DNA of 64,000 bases from Kushneria phosphatilytica (GCF_008247605.1 NZ_CP043420.1:2914001-2978000); one strand, 5' to 3'; positions 18,647 to 28,449 are shown, counted from the stretch's first letter. The notes: generated by a model from the letters alone, not told the origin. A program made the numbers and translations.

Positions 18647-20515
18647 TCAGCTCGATGCCGCCAGCAGGGCGCGCACGGTGGCTTCCAGATTCGCACGCGA
18701 TGCTTCTTCCGGCGGGATCGGCTCGGCGAAGGTCAGCGATACCCGGGCCCGAAAGCGTCGTGGCACACTGGTAAAGGGCGCGCCAAAACGACGTGACGAC
18801 CACGAGCCCCATAGACCTGACAGCGCCGCCGGCACTACCGGCACCGGATTGCGTGACAGAATCAGCTCGATCCCACGGCGAAACTGTTGAACATCACCGT
18901 TCGGAGTCAGTCGCCCCTCGGGAAAGACCATCACGACTTCACCATTGCTCAACGCCTCACTGACCGTATCGAGTGCCCGACGCATGCCGCCCGGATCACG
19001 GCGCTCGGACTCTACCGGAATCGCTCCCGCCATGCGGAAGAACCAGTTCAGCCAGGGCGACTCATAGATGGGTTTGTCCATCAGAAAACGCAATGGTCGC
19101 GGGCTCGCACCGCCCAGAATCAATGCATCCATGAAACTGACGTGATTACAGACCACGACTGCGGCTCCTTCGTCGGGAATAAACTCCCGCCCACGCAATC
19201 GCAGCCGATACCAGAGGTGTACCAGCACAAAGATGGTAATTCTCATCAGAGGTCTTGGCCGAGCCAGCCCCGCCCCAATGGCAATGATCAGTGCCATGCT
19301 CGCCAGTAGTGCAAAGAACAGCGATAGCGAGGCCGACAGTACCCCCAGCACCAGAATCCCGAACAGCGCTGAGGCCACCATGAACAGGGCATTGAGCACA
19401 TTATTGGCAGCAATCATGCGTGCCCGCTGCCCTTCCGGGCTGCGCAGCTGGATAAAGGTATAGAGAGGAATGATATAAAGCCCGCCGCCGATGCCGATCA
19501 GAGCCAGATCCGCCAGCATCCACCACAAGCGGGGCTGGATCAGCAGCTCTCCAAGTGCCATCGGATGAACGCTGATCGCTTCATGGTGAGCGAAGTCGAG
19601 CCCGGCCAGACCGATAATCGCCGCGCCCAGCGGAATCAGACCGATTTCCAGACGACCAGCCGATAGCCGAGCACAGATCAGTGATCCCAGTCCCACCCCG
19701 ATGGCAAAGGCCGCCAACAGCAGACTGACGGCACCGGGGCCACCCCCCACCACACTGCGCGTCCACTGCGGCAACTGCGTGAGATAGCAGGCACCAAGAA
19801 ACCAGAAGGCACTGATGCCCAGCAGTGCCGGGAAGATACGCTTCTCCTGCCAGGCACTGCGTACAACCGCTACGGTTTCGCTGACCGGTCGCCAGCCGAT
19901 TCGCCCCCCTGCGACCGGGGGTGCAGCCGGAATGGCATAACTGATCACCAGGCCCACCAGCGCAATGGCGATCAATACCAGTGCAATAACACTGCGCCAC
20001 GGGCCACCGGCCAGAATCGCCAGGGGCCCTGCCATCAGAGTGCCCAGCAGAATCGCCAGAAAGGTCCCCAGCTCTACCCACGCATTGGCGTGTACCAGCG
20101 AACCGCGTGACAGATGCTGAGGCAGGATGGCGTACTTGACCGGCCCGAACAGCGCCGACTGCAAGCCCATCATGAACAGTAACGCCAACAGCAGGGTATA
20201 AGCCTGCCACCAGATGGCCAGCCCGGCAGCTGCCATGGTAGCCAGCTCCAGCCATTTCAGGTTACGGATCAACCGCTGTTTATCAAGCCGATCGGCCAGT
20301 ACCCCGCCCCAGGCCGAAAACAGCAGAAACGGCAGGATAAACAGTCCGGCGGCAATATTATTGACCAACCCCGGATTCCAGCCGTAACGCGGCACCGCCA
20401 CGAAGGTGACCAACAGCAGCAGAACGTTCTTGAAGACGTTATCGTTGAAGGCACCCAGCGCCTGAACCCAGAAGAACGGCGCAAAGTGTCGCCCTCGCAT
20501 CAACCGCTCATTCAC
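18647..20515 (-). CDS. Fusion of LplT-like MFS transporter and PlsC-type acyltransferase
   Basis: About 400 residues of a major-facilitator transporter (FFWVQALGAFNDNVFKNVLL at the start, as in the lysophospholipid flippase LplT) are followed by an acyltransferase domain with the NHxxxxD motif (VVCNHVSFMDALILGG) and FPEGRLTPNG, as in PlsC and the N-terminal domain of E. coli Aas. The likely role is import and re-acylation of lysophospholipids at the inner membrane. The acyl-ACP synthetase part found in some three-domain homologues is absent. I use the GTG at 20515 (622 residues), which overlaps the TetR stop as GTGA; an ATG at 20500 is the alternative. Confidence 0.85.
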   Translation of the reverse strand: MNERLMRGRHFAPFFWVQALGAFNDNVFKNVLLLLVTFVAVPRYGWNPGLVNNIAAGLFILPFLLFSAWGGVLADRLDKQRLIRNLKWLELATMAAAGLAIWWQAYTLLLALLFMMGLQSALFGPVKYAILPQHLSRGSLVHANAWVELGTFLAILLGTLMAGPLAILAGGPWRSVIALVLIAIALVGLVISYAIPAAPPVAGGRIGWRPVSETVAVVRSAWQEKRIFPALLGISAFWFLGACYLTQLPQWTRSVVGGGPGAVSLLLAAFAIGVGLGSLICARLSAGRLEIGLIPLGAAIIGLAGLDFAHHEAISVHPMALGELLIQPRLWWMLADLALIGIGGGLYIIPLYTFIQLRSPEGQRARMIAANNVLNALFMVASALFGILVLGVLSASLSLFFALLASMALIIAIGAGLARPRPLMRITIFVLVHLWYRLRLRGREFIPDEGAAVVVCNHVSFMDALILGGASPRPLRFLMDKPIYESPWLNWFFRMAGAIPVESERRDPGGMRRALDTVSEALSNGEVVMVFPEGRLTPNGDVQQFRRGIELILSRNPVPVVPAALSGLWGSWSSRRFGAPFTSVPRRFRARVSLTFAEPIPPEEASRANLEATVRALLAASS

Positions 20516-21132
20516 TTCGATGACGACCTCGCCCGCAATCCGGCCAGTGTGGTGACCAGCAGCTGATCGAGCAGCTCCTCGACCACCAGCGGTTCGCCCT
20601 GCCAATAGCCCAGGCGCTCATTGAGTCCCAGCTGGACCAGGCCATGCACGCTGCCCCACAGGGTTCGCGCCAGCCGACTGGCCTCGGCATCACCAAGATT
20701 CGGGCTGATTTCCTTGAGCGTTGACTCAACACGGATGAACAGGGCTTCGATCATCTGTCCCTGGCGGGTATCAAGCTCACCCTCCTGGGCCAGGGGATAA
20801 TCGAACAGCAACTGCCAACGATAGGGATAACGTCTTGCGAAGCGCCAATAGCTGCGCGCCAGTGCTTCAAGACGCTGATCGGGTGTGCCGGTACCATCGG
20901 TAATTTCATCAATGCTGGCACGCAGCCCGTCCAGGGTTTCCAGGTTGACGTACTGCAAAAGATTGTTGAAGCTGCTGTAAAGCTTGAGCAGGGTACTGGG
21001 AGCACAGCCCACTTCCCGTGCAATTGAACGCAGCGACAGCGAATGCACCGGGCGACTCTGCAGCCAGCCGTCACAGGCGGCCATCACGCTGGCGTGCAGT
21101 TCTTCGGGGGCATGTTGTCTCGGACGCGCCAT
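20512..21132 (-). CDS. TetR/AcrR-family transcriptional regulator
   Basis: The 206-residue protein has an N-terminal helix-turn-helix (SLRSIAREVGCAPSTLLKLY, about residues 34-53) preceded by a basic start (MARPRQHAPEEL), and an all-helical C-terminal ligand domain of the TetR_C type with WGSVHGLVQLGLNERLGYW. GGGGAA precedes the ATG at 21132. Its stop codon overlaps the GTG start of the transporter-acyltransferase, so the two are probably one transcript, and the regulator most likely controls it. The ligand could be a lipid or fatty acid, which is inference. Confidence 0.85.
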   Translation of the reverse strand: MARPRQHAPEELHASVMAACDGWLQSRPVHSLSLRSIAREVGCAPSTLLKLYSSFNNLLQYVNLETLDGLRASIDEITDGTGTPDQRLEALARSYWRFARRYPYRWQLLFDYPLAQEGELDTRQGQMIEALFIRVESTLKEISPNLGDAEASRLARTLWGSVHGLVQLGLNERLGYWQGEPLVVEELLDQLLVTTLAGLRARSSSK

Positions 21133-21295
21133 TATCGTTCCCCGCTTCTATTGTGATCGAACACTGTTTTCGTACAGCATATCGACCCAGGCCCCAAACG
21201 CAAGTGCATTTGATATGGTGTAGACCATAGAAACGGATGCGATCTGTCGTGAAACCTCACGTTCATGTCGCCGACATCCTACTGTAGTGATTTCC

Positions 21296-21976
21296 ATGGC
21301 CGGCCGACTTCATATCGATCAGTTCGATCCCACCGCCCTGCTGCCGCAATTGAAGACTCATGGCAACTGGATCACATCTCCCAACCTTGCGCCTCGTCGC
21401 CATCTGACAGCAGTGCGCCTGGAACATGGCACCCTGCAGGCCGTGCCGATGTTCTGGGGCATGACACCGGGCTGGCTCGAAGTGCTCGATCACGCTCCTC
21501 ACAATGCCCGGGCGGAATCGCTCGATGAGCGACGCATGTTCCGCGAGGCCTTTGCTGCCCGGCGCTGTCTGGTGCCTGTCTCGGGGGTATACGTGTGGAA
21601 AGAGCAGCCACGCATGAAACAACCCTTCCTGGTTACCACGCCCCGCCGGACGCCCTTCATGCTGGCCGCTATCTGGTGCCGCTACTTCAGTGATGCCACT
21701 ACCGCCTTCGATTCCCTGGCGCTGATCACAGTAGCAGCCAACGCCTTTCTAACTCCGGTGACGGATCGCTTCCCGGCTCTGATCGGGACGCACGAAGCGC
21801 GGGACTGGCTTGATCCCCAAACCCCGCAGGCGCAGGCACGTCAGATGCTGGCGCCGGCGCCCAATGAACAGCTGGGGCTGTTTCCCGTATCCCGGCGGGT
21901 CAACAATCCGGCCAATCAGGGACGTGAATGCGCCTGGCCCACCGGCCCCATGCATCTCAGGAACGAAGCCCAATAG
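21296..21976 (+). CDS. SRAP-family (YedK/HMCES-like) protein with degenerate active site
   Basis: The 226-residue protein aligns by eye with E. coli YedK, which captures abasic sites in single-stranded DNA through its second residue, Cys2. Here the start reads MAGR instead of MCGR, so Cys2 is Ala. The NAR motif is kept (Asn70), but the FEWK glutamate is replaced (GVYVWK, Val100) and the catalytic His of the HDRRP motif is Thr (PVTDRFP, Thr156). Scaffold motifs PMFWGMTPGW and PVSRRVNNPANQG remain. I chose the ATG at 21296 because it aligns with the family start. It is probably a pseudoenzyme. Confidence 0.85.
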   Translation: MAGRLHIDQFDPTALLPQLKTHGNWITSPNLAPRRHLTAVRLEHGTLQAVPMFWGMTPGWLEVLDHAPHNARAESLDERRMFREAFAARRCLVPVSGVYVWKEQPRMKQPFLVTTPRRTPFMLAAIWCRYFSDATTAFDSLALITVAANAFLTPVTDRFPALIGTHEARDWLDPQTPQAQARQMLAPAPNEQLGLFPVSRRVNNPANQGRECAWPTGPMHLRNEAQ

Positions 21977-22007
21977 GCGAATCATTCGGGCCGTGAGAGT
22001 GGCCCGA

Positions 22008-23449
22008 TCATTCAAACGCCTGGGCAGGCATCATCGCCTCAACGAACATCACCAGCTCTTCGAGGCGCTGACGATCCCCCTCTGCCAGGTCGCTCTGATT
22101 GAGACGCTCGATCTCACGAGCAAAGCCGGAGAGCGTCAGCGAAGACGTGCCGGGAGAGTTCATCCTTTCCCAGCGAAACTGATCCCAGCGTTCACGCTCT
22201 TCACTGCTCAGCGTCTCGGGATAGCTGCGCGCCCGGTAGCGGAACAGCATCTCTTCGAGTCGTCCATCCTGGAAGGCCGGCTGCAGCTCTGCCAGTGTAT
22301 CGGGATCGGTATCGCGGACCCGCGCCATTTCGCGCTTGTCACTGGTGGAGAAGAAGCCACCCGAATAAAGCATCAGATCGGGATCATCGGCCGGCGCCGC
22401 GGGCTCACTATCGAATACCGCCGCGGCCCGGGCCGCCACTTCGTCATGACCGGCCAGCCACTGCCAGTGCGACTCCGCGGTCGATCGATCCAGCGAGAGA
22501 CGTTCGGCCACCCGGCTATCCACCGTACTGATCGGCAGCACCACCGGACTGCGATTGAGATGAATCACCTTGAGCGGAATGCGGGTCTCGCCTTCGGCCA
22601 GCTCATCGCTGCTGGCGAACACCCGCGCCCGAATAGCCTCGACATCAAGCTCGAACAGCGGCGTCGGATCAACCGACAGATCGTAGACGATCACCCCGTT
22701 GGGATTCTTCGGATGGCGCGCCAGAGGCACGATCAATGCACTGCAGCCCCGGGACGCGGGGTAGCGGCGCGAGATATGCAGCATCGGCTTGCGCGCCTCG
22801 ACATCCAGCAGTCCCGCTACCCGGTGCTTGTCACGCAGGGATAGCAAATGATCGAACAACTTCTCGTTGCAGCGCCGCAGCAGTTTCGCCATGGCGATGG
22901 TCGCGCGCACATCGGCCAGCGCATCATGTGCATCGCCGTGCTCGATGCCATTGGCTGCAGTGAGATCCTCAAGTCGAAAGCTGGGGGCCTTGTCGGGCCG
23001 TTTCGGCCACTCGATCCCCTCTGGACGCAGGGCATAAAAGGTGCGTACGGCATCGATCAGATCCCAGCGCGAGTTGCCGTTCTGCCACTCGCGGGCATAG
23101 GGGTCGATCAGGTTGCGATAGAACAGATGCCGGGTGACTTCATCGTCGAAGCGCAGGGTGTTGTAGCCCAGCGCACAGGTGCCCGGCTGCTGCATCAGCG
23201 CCTGGATGCGACCGGCAAACTCGGCTTCGGGCAGCCCCCGGCGGGCGGCCTGCTGAGGGGTAATGCCGGTCAGCAGACAGGCCACAGGATGCGGCAGATA
23301 ATCATCCGCCGGTCGACAGTAGAAACTTCCGGCTCACCGATTTCGTTGAACGCCTCGTCGGTGCGAATCGCCGCGAACTGGGACGGACGATCGCGCCGCG
23401 GATCGGCGCCGAAGGTCTCGTAATCGTGAAAGAGGAACGTGGATGACAA
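22008..23449 (-). pseudogene. sbcB: Exodeoxyribonuclease I, frameshifted
   Basis: Exonuclease I degrades single-stranded DNA 3' to 5'. The first ~42 codons (TTG at 23449; SSTFLFHDYETFG holds the DEDD Asp and Glu) read GEPEV and then leave frame. The rest (CLLTGITPQQAARRG onward, with GYNTLRFDDEVTRHLFYRN, NSRWDLIDAVR and HDALADVRATI) continues in another frame to 22008. Restoring one base at the AAA run at 23323-23325 (TTT on the coding strand) would give EVFYCRPADDYLP as in E. coli. Corrected length is about 480 residues (E. coli 475). It may be a true mutation or a sequencing error in a homopolymer. Confidence 0.85.
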
Positions 23450-23514
23450 CGGCAGTTATCCGTCAGACGGTCGACAGGCAGACCCCGGCCGCCCCGGGTC
23501 CGGCATGGCCGGAC

Positions 23515-23769
23515 TCAGGAGCGGTTGGGCAGGGTCACGTTGAGTTCGAGTATCGAGCAGTTGTCCTCGCTGTCGAGGCTGATATTAATGGCATCCTGAT
23601 CCACCTCGACATAACGACGGATCACCTCCAGCAACTCACGCTCCAGCATTGGCATGTAATCCGGCTGATCACGCTGGCTGCGCTGATGCGCCACGATGAT
23701 CTGCAGGCGCTCCTTGGCAACCGAAGCGGACTTCTTGCGCTCACCCTTGAGAAAATCGAGTAGCTTCAC
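23515..23769 (-). CDS. minE: Cell division topological specificity factor MinE
   Basis: MinE stimulates the MinD ATPase and drives pole-to-pole oscillation that keeps the FtsZ ring at midcell. The 84-residue product begins MKLLDFLKGERKKSASVAKE and includes the MinD-binding segment RLQIIVAHQRSQRD. The start is GTG at 23769, overlapping the minD stop as GTGA, with GGAGG 6 bases upstream. Last gene of minC-minD-minE. Confidence 0.96.
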   Translation of the reverse strand: MKLLDFLKGERKKSASVAKERLQIIVAHQRSQRDQPDYMPMLERELLEVIRRYVEVDQDAINISLDSEDNCSILELNVTLPNRS

Positions 23770-24584
23770 CGACGACCTCCCCCGAACACTCGGCTCAGGA
23801 AACCGCGTTTGTGTGCCTGATGGAAACGCAACGGCACCTCTTCTCCCATGAGTCGGGCCACGGTATCAGCATAGGCCTGACCGGCATCGCTCTGCTGGTC
23901 ATGGGTGACCGGCACCCCCTGGTTGGAGGCTCGCAGTACCGCTTCCGATTCGGGAATCAATCCCACCAGCTTGATGGCCAGAATTTCCTGGATATCCTCC
24001 AGATTGAGCATATCGCCGGTGTCTACCCGGTTGGGATCGTAACGGGTAATCAGCAGCCGCTCACGTACCGGCTCCATATTCTGCTCGGCACGGCGGGTCT
24101 TGGAGGCCAGCAGACCAAGGATTCGGTCGGAATCGCGAACCGAAGACACTTCCGGGTTGGTCACGACAATGGCCTCATCGGCGTAATACATGGCCAGTTG
24201 CGCCCCCCGCTCGATCCCGGCAGGAGAGTCACAGACGATATAGTCATACTCTTCCGACAGCGATTCCAGTACCCGCTCGACGCCCTCCATGGTGAGCGCA
24301 TCCTTGTCCCGGGTCTGCGAGGCCGGAAGAATGTGAAGATTCTCGGTACGCTTGTCACGGATCAGAGCCTGATTGAGGCCGGCTTCGCCCTGGATTACAT
24401 TCACCAGGTCGTAGACCACGCGACGCTCGCAGCCCATGATCAGATCAAGATTACGCAGACCCACGTCGAAATCGATGACGACGGTCTTGTTGCCACGAAG
24501 CGCCAGTCCCGTGGCGATGGCTGCTGCACTGGTGGTCTTGCCGACTCCGCCCTTGCCGGAGGTCACTACGATGATCTTGGCCAA
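23766..24584 (-). CDS. minD: Septum site-determining ATPase MinD
   Basis: MinD is a deviant Walker A ATPase that binds the membrane and recruits MinC to block division at the poles. The 272-residue protein has the deviant Walker A motif TSGKGGVGKTTSAAAI, the DFDVGLRNLDLIMG segment and a basic amphipathic C-terminus (KRGFLSRVFGGGRR) for membrane attachment. The start is TTG at 24584 with AGGAA upstream; no in-frame ATG is better placed. It lies 66 bases after minC and overlaps minE. Confidence 0.97.
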   Translation of the reverse strand: MAKIIVVTSGKGGVGKTTSAAAIATGLALRGNKTVVIDFDVGLRNLDLIMGCERRVVYDLVNVIQGEAGLNQALIRDKRTENLHILPASQTRDKDALTMEGVERVLESLSEEYDYIVCDSPAGIERGAQLAMYYADEAIVVTNPEVSSVRDSDRILGLLASKTRRAEQNMEPVRERLLITRYDPNRVDTGDMLNLEDIQEILAIKLVGLIPESEAVLRASNQGVPVTHDQQSDAGQAYADTVARLMGEEVPLRFHQAHKRGFLSRVFGGGRR

Positions 24585-24650
24585 AATGCATTTCCTGTTG
24601 TCACGGGTTGAACATGAGCCACGGGAGCGATGAGCGCCGGATGGCAGCAG

Positions 24651-25391
24651 TTAGAGCAGCGCCCGAATATTGAGTTGATCCTCGAGCAGACGCACCTCCA
24701 CATTGGCGCCCAGCAGTTCGACATCGATATCCTCGAGTCGTTTGTAGTTGCCGGCAATCGACAGCAGTTCGGCATGCAGCTCGTGACAGAAGATACCGAC
24801 ATCGCGACTACCGTGAATGCCGGCCAGGGCTCGACCACGCAGCGGGCCATACACATGCACGCTGCCTGCCGCGAGGATCTCCGCGCCGGCGTTGACCGCA
24901 CCGACAATGACCAGATCGCCATGGGGTGCACTGAGCTGCTGCCCTGAACGCACCGTCCCCCGAAAGATGCGCCCACCATCCAGTGCCGGCGCATCAAACG
25001 CCTCACGCTCTCCAACCGGCTCGGATGGCTCGTCCTGCACGGCCGCTGCCGACGCAGCGGCACGAAGCTCCTGGGGTGGAAACCAGCCCAGTCCCAGTGC
25101 CCAGGCCGATTGCTTGATGCCATCGCTGCCGCCACGCACGGCTACCGGCAACAGCTTATGCTCGCGACAGACCGCACAAAGCCGCTCCAGAGCCAGATGA
25201 GGAGCATCGAGCTTCTCCACGCTCAATACCACCGGCGTATGCTGAAAAAAGGCCGGTGACTGATTGAGCTTGCCGGCCAGCTGAGTCGCTACACGCTCGG
25301 GATCGGCCGTCGCCAGCTCCATCACTGTCATCGGCAGCATGCCACCCTTGAACGTGAAGGCGACCTCAGCCCTGTCCACCTTGAGACTCAT
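24651..25391 (-). CDS. minC: Septum site-determining protein MinC
   Basis: MinC inhibits FtsZ polymerisation when recruited by MinD. The 246-residue protein has the N-terminal MinC domain (FTFKGGMLPMTVMELA) and the C-terminal beta-helix MinD-binding domain (RSGQQLSAPHGDLVIVGAVNAGAEILAAG, shown by its start RSGQQL, and VYGPLRGRALAG). A linker of about 25 acidic and Ala-rich residues joins them. It leads minCDE and is divergent from the DUF349 gene with 237 bases between. Confidence 0.96.
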   Translation of the reverse strand: MSLKVDRAEVAFTFKGGMLPMTVMELATADPERVATQLAGKLNQSPAFFQHTPVVLSVEKLDAPHLALERLCAVCREHKLLPVAVRGGSDGIKQSAWALGLGWFPPQELRAAASAAAVQDEPSEPVGEREAFDAPALDGGRIFRGTVRSGQQLSAPHGDLVIVGAVNAGAEILAAGSVHVYGPLRGRALAGIHGSRDVGIFCHELHAELLSIAGNYKRLEDIDVELLGANVEVRLLEDQLNIRALL

Positions 25392-25628
25392 GCCCGGCTC
25401 CCATCGGTAAAGATTGTCATGAATGCTAAAGCGAGGGTGGCTTCAGATGCCATTGATCATACGGCCTGTATCGCTCGCTGTCAGGTGTCTGCAAGCAGCG
25501 ACGCCGCCCTTTCATGACGGCGCCTGACATGATTAGATGACAGGGTTTCGGAGCGCCACACCATCATCGTCGCCTGCTGCGACCCATGATGGGCTCCATC
25601 GCCTGCATTTCGGAAGAACACCTCCTTC

Positions 25629-28433
25629 ATGTCCGGATTTCTGCAACGCCTGTTTGCGCCGCGCTGGCGCCACCCCGACCCACGGGTGCGCCGCACGGCG
25701 ATTGATCGGCTCGACCCCGAGCAGGATCATGATACGCTCCGCCAGCTGCTTGACGATGCCGACGACAACGTCCGCCGTGCGGCACTCGACCGTCTCGGCG
25801 ATCCCCGTGCCTGGCTTGAAAGCAATGATTCGCTGGATGACCCGGAGCAACGTCGTCGACTTGTCAGCCTGATCAGCGGTCAGCAAGCGGCGGCGCCGCC
25901 ACTCGAGGAACGCCTGCCGCTGATCGAGCGCCTGCATGATCCCGACCTGCTGTCCGAGCTGGCCTACAAGGGAGACAATCAGCAATTGCGGCTGGCAGCA
26001 CTGGCGCGGCTGCAAGACGAGGATCGGCTGGTCGAGCAGGCCTGTCACAATGGCATTGCCGCGGTACGACGCGCAGCAGCAGCGCGCGTCGAAAGCGATA
26101 CCGGGCTGGAGCGTCTGACCAGGGAATCCCGCCGTGATCGCCATATCGCCCGCCAGGCGCGCGAGCGCCTGTCCGAACGGCGCAACCGCCTGCGCGAGCG
26201 TGACGAGCGCTTTCAACGCCGCGAAACTCTGATCGAACAACTCGGCCAGCTTGCCAGAGCTCGCTGGGAGCCCATGTATGCTGCCCGCCTGCGGCATTTA
26301 CAGCGTGAATGGGCGTCGCTGGCAGAAGACGCCGAGGAAGATCAGCGTCAGCGCTTTCATGAATTCGAACAGCAGGCCAGTGAACGTATCGAGACGGAGC
26401 AGGCACGTCATCGCAATCAGCAGGCACGCGAACAGGCCGAGGCCGACGCACAGGCGATTGTCGAGGCGCTCGGAGAGACACTGGAACGCTTCGCTCAGCA
26501 GAGCACACTCACCGCTCAGGATATCGACTGGTTGCGCGCTCAGCGTCAGCTACATGATGAGCGCTGGCGCGAACTGACCGACCGCCACTCGCCCGAAGCC
26601 GATCTACAACAGCGTTTCGAGCATCGACAAAGCCGCTACAGCGCCATTCTGCAGGCCTGGCAGCGTTATTGCGAACATGCCGATGCACTTGAGCAGGCTC
26701 TTTCCGAACAGGATCATCTCGCTCTGACCACGCTCTGCGGGCACATCGCCTGGCCCGACGGGCTTCCGCAACCGGCCAGTCTGCAGGATGCACAGCGACG
26801 GCTGTCCCAACCCTCGGAGTCAGCGTCGGCCACCGCTGACGACACCTCATCGGATCACAGCGCAACCGATGGCCATTATCCTGGTGACGAGCGTTTCGTC
26901 GATGATCTGGAACAACTTGAACACTGCCTGGAACAGGGAGATCTGAACCGGGCAACCAGGTTGCATGACAGTCTGCAGCAGCGCCAGCAACGGCTTGACC
27001 CGGCCGAACGCTCCTCCCATGGCGCTCGTTTGCGTCAGTTGGGTGCCCGGGTTCTGGAGCTGCGCGACTGGCGCAATTTTGCCGCTGCCCCCAAACGCGA
27101 ACAACTCTGCGAAGCGATGGAAACCCTGGCAGCCAACGAGCTCGATGAACGTACCCGCGACCAGCGTCACCGTCGTCTGGTCAATGAGTGGAAAGCTCTG
27201 GGGAGCGCAGCCGCTACCCGAGAGCTGGCCCAGCGTTTTCGTTCGGCTTCCGACCGCGTTCGTGAACAGCTCAGTGATTTTCATGCTGCGCGGGATCGGT
27301 TACGCCAGGATAACCTGGCGCACCGACACACCCTGTGCGAGCAGATTGAAACCCTGTTGGCACAGCCCGATGCCATCAGCGATCCCGATGAGCTGCGTGC
27401 CATCCGTGATCGTGCTCGTGAGGAGTGGCGGCAGTACGCGCCGGTGCCCCGCGAGGAAGGCGAAGAACTCAAGCGTCGCTTCTCGAAGGCCATGCGAACC
27501 CTGCAAGGTGTGATCGATCAGCAGGCACGTGCTGTCGGTGATGCCAAGCGCGAACTGGTTGAACAGGCGCGAACGCTCGAACAAAGCGATATGGGGGCCG
27601 TTGAGCGCGCCGAACAGACCAAGGCGCTCCAGCGCCAGTGGCGTGAACTCGGCAGAGCGCCTCGCGGTGATGAGCAGGCACTGTGGAAGGAATTTCGCCG
27701 TATCTGCGACAGCATTTTTGCCATCCGTGACGAGCAGCGTCAGCAACGACGTCGTCAGCAGGACACTCGCCTGGATGCCATGCAGGCGCTGATCGAACGT
27801 ATCGACGCCTGGCAGCCTGAGCGCGCCGAGGAGCGTCGGGTTCTGGATGAGGCGCTTGAGGAAGCACAGGAACTCACTCCGCTACCGTCCGGCAATCGCG
27901 CCAACGGCATGCAGAAGCGCTGGAATGGCATTGTGCGCGATCGCGAAGCTCGGTTGGAAACACTTGAACTGCAAAGTCTGCATGCGCGCTGGCAACAATG
28001 GACACCGCTATTGCAAGCCCACGTCGCGGCCGATGATCAGCAGCTTGCCGGGCAGTCGCCAACGCCGGTCGAGCCGCCGCAGACACTGCGACTCTCACCT
28101 CAGGCGCGTCAGGCCCATGCGGATCGCAATACCGCACGCCACACGGTGACAGCCGAGCATGCTGAAGAATGGCTGGCCCACCTCAGGGTTTATCTGACCG
28201 TACTGGCCGGTGCTCCGATCGAGAATGCCGATGCCTCACGCCGCCTGGATGTTCAGGTCGCGCGTCTCAATGATGGTATGGGTTCGGATCTGACCCTGCA
28301 TGACGAACTGGATCAGTTGCAGTGTCAGCTCCTGGCCAACGGTCCGATTACCAGCGCAAGCTGGCAGCACATCGCACCTCAGCTCGATAGGCTGATGGAA
28401 CAACTTTGCTGGCCTGAATCTTCCGACACATGA
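25629..28433 (+). CDS. Large charged DUF349-domain protein
   Basis: The 934-residue protein starts with a HEAT-like segment (HPDPRVRRTAIDRLDPEQDH, DNVRRAALDRLGDP) and then is dominated by Arg/Glu/Gln-rich helices that look like long coiled coil. DUF349 repeats are visible in the second half: RLVNEWKALGSA, REEWRQYAPVPREEGEELKRRF and LQRQWRELGRAPRGDEQALWKEF, a helical pattern with a conserved W. The domain is widespread in gammaproteobacteria but its function is not established. Single gene, divergent from minC and followed by the initiator tRNA. The site before the ATG at 25629 is weak. Confidence 0.82.
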   Translation: MSGFLQRLFAPRWRHPDPRVRRTAIDRLDPEQDHDTLRQLLDDADDNVRRAALDRLGDPRAWLESNDSLDDPEQRRRLVSLISGQQAAAPPLEERLPLIERLHDPDLLSELAYKGDNQQLRLAALARLQDEDRLVEQACHNGIAAVRRAAAARVESDTGLERLTRESRRDRHIARQARERLSERRNRLRERDERFQRRETLIEQLGQLARARWEPMYAARLRHLQREWASLAEDAEEDQRQRFHEFEQQASERIETEQARHRNQQAREQAEADAQAIVEALGETLERFAQQSTLTAQDIDWLRAQRQLHDERWRELTDRHSPEADLQQRFEHRQSRYSAILQAWQRYCEHADALEQALSEQDHLALTTLCGHIAWPDGLPQPASLQDAQRRLSQPSESASATADDTSSDHSATDGHYPGDERFVDDLEQLEHCLEQGDLNRATRLHDSLQQRQQRLDPAERSSHGARLRQLGARVLELRDWRNFAAAPKREQLCEAMETLAANELDERTRDQRHRRLVNEWKALGSAAATRELAQRFRSASDRVREQLSDFHAARDRLRQDNLAHRHTLCEQIETLLAQPDAISDPDELRAIRDRAREEWRQYAPVPREEGEELKRRFSKAMRTLQGVIDQQARAVGDAKRELVEQARTLEQSDMGAVERAEQTKALQRQWRELGRAPRGDEQALWKEFRRICDSIFAIRDEQRQQRRRQQDTRLDAMQALIERIDAWQPERAEERRVLDEALEEAQELTPLPSGNRANGMQKRWNGIVRDREARLETLELQSLHARWQQWTPLLQAHVAADDQQLAGQSPTPVEPPQTLRLSPQARQAHADRNTARHTVTAEHAEEWLAHLRVYLTVLAGAPIENADASRRLDVQVARLNDGMGSDLTLHDELDQLQCQLLANGPITSASWQHIAPQLDRLMEQLCWPESSDT

Positions 28434-28449
28434 CATACGACGAAAGTGG

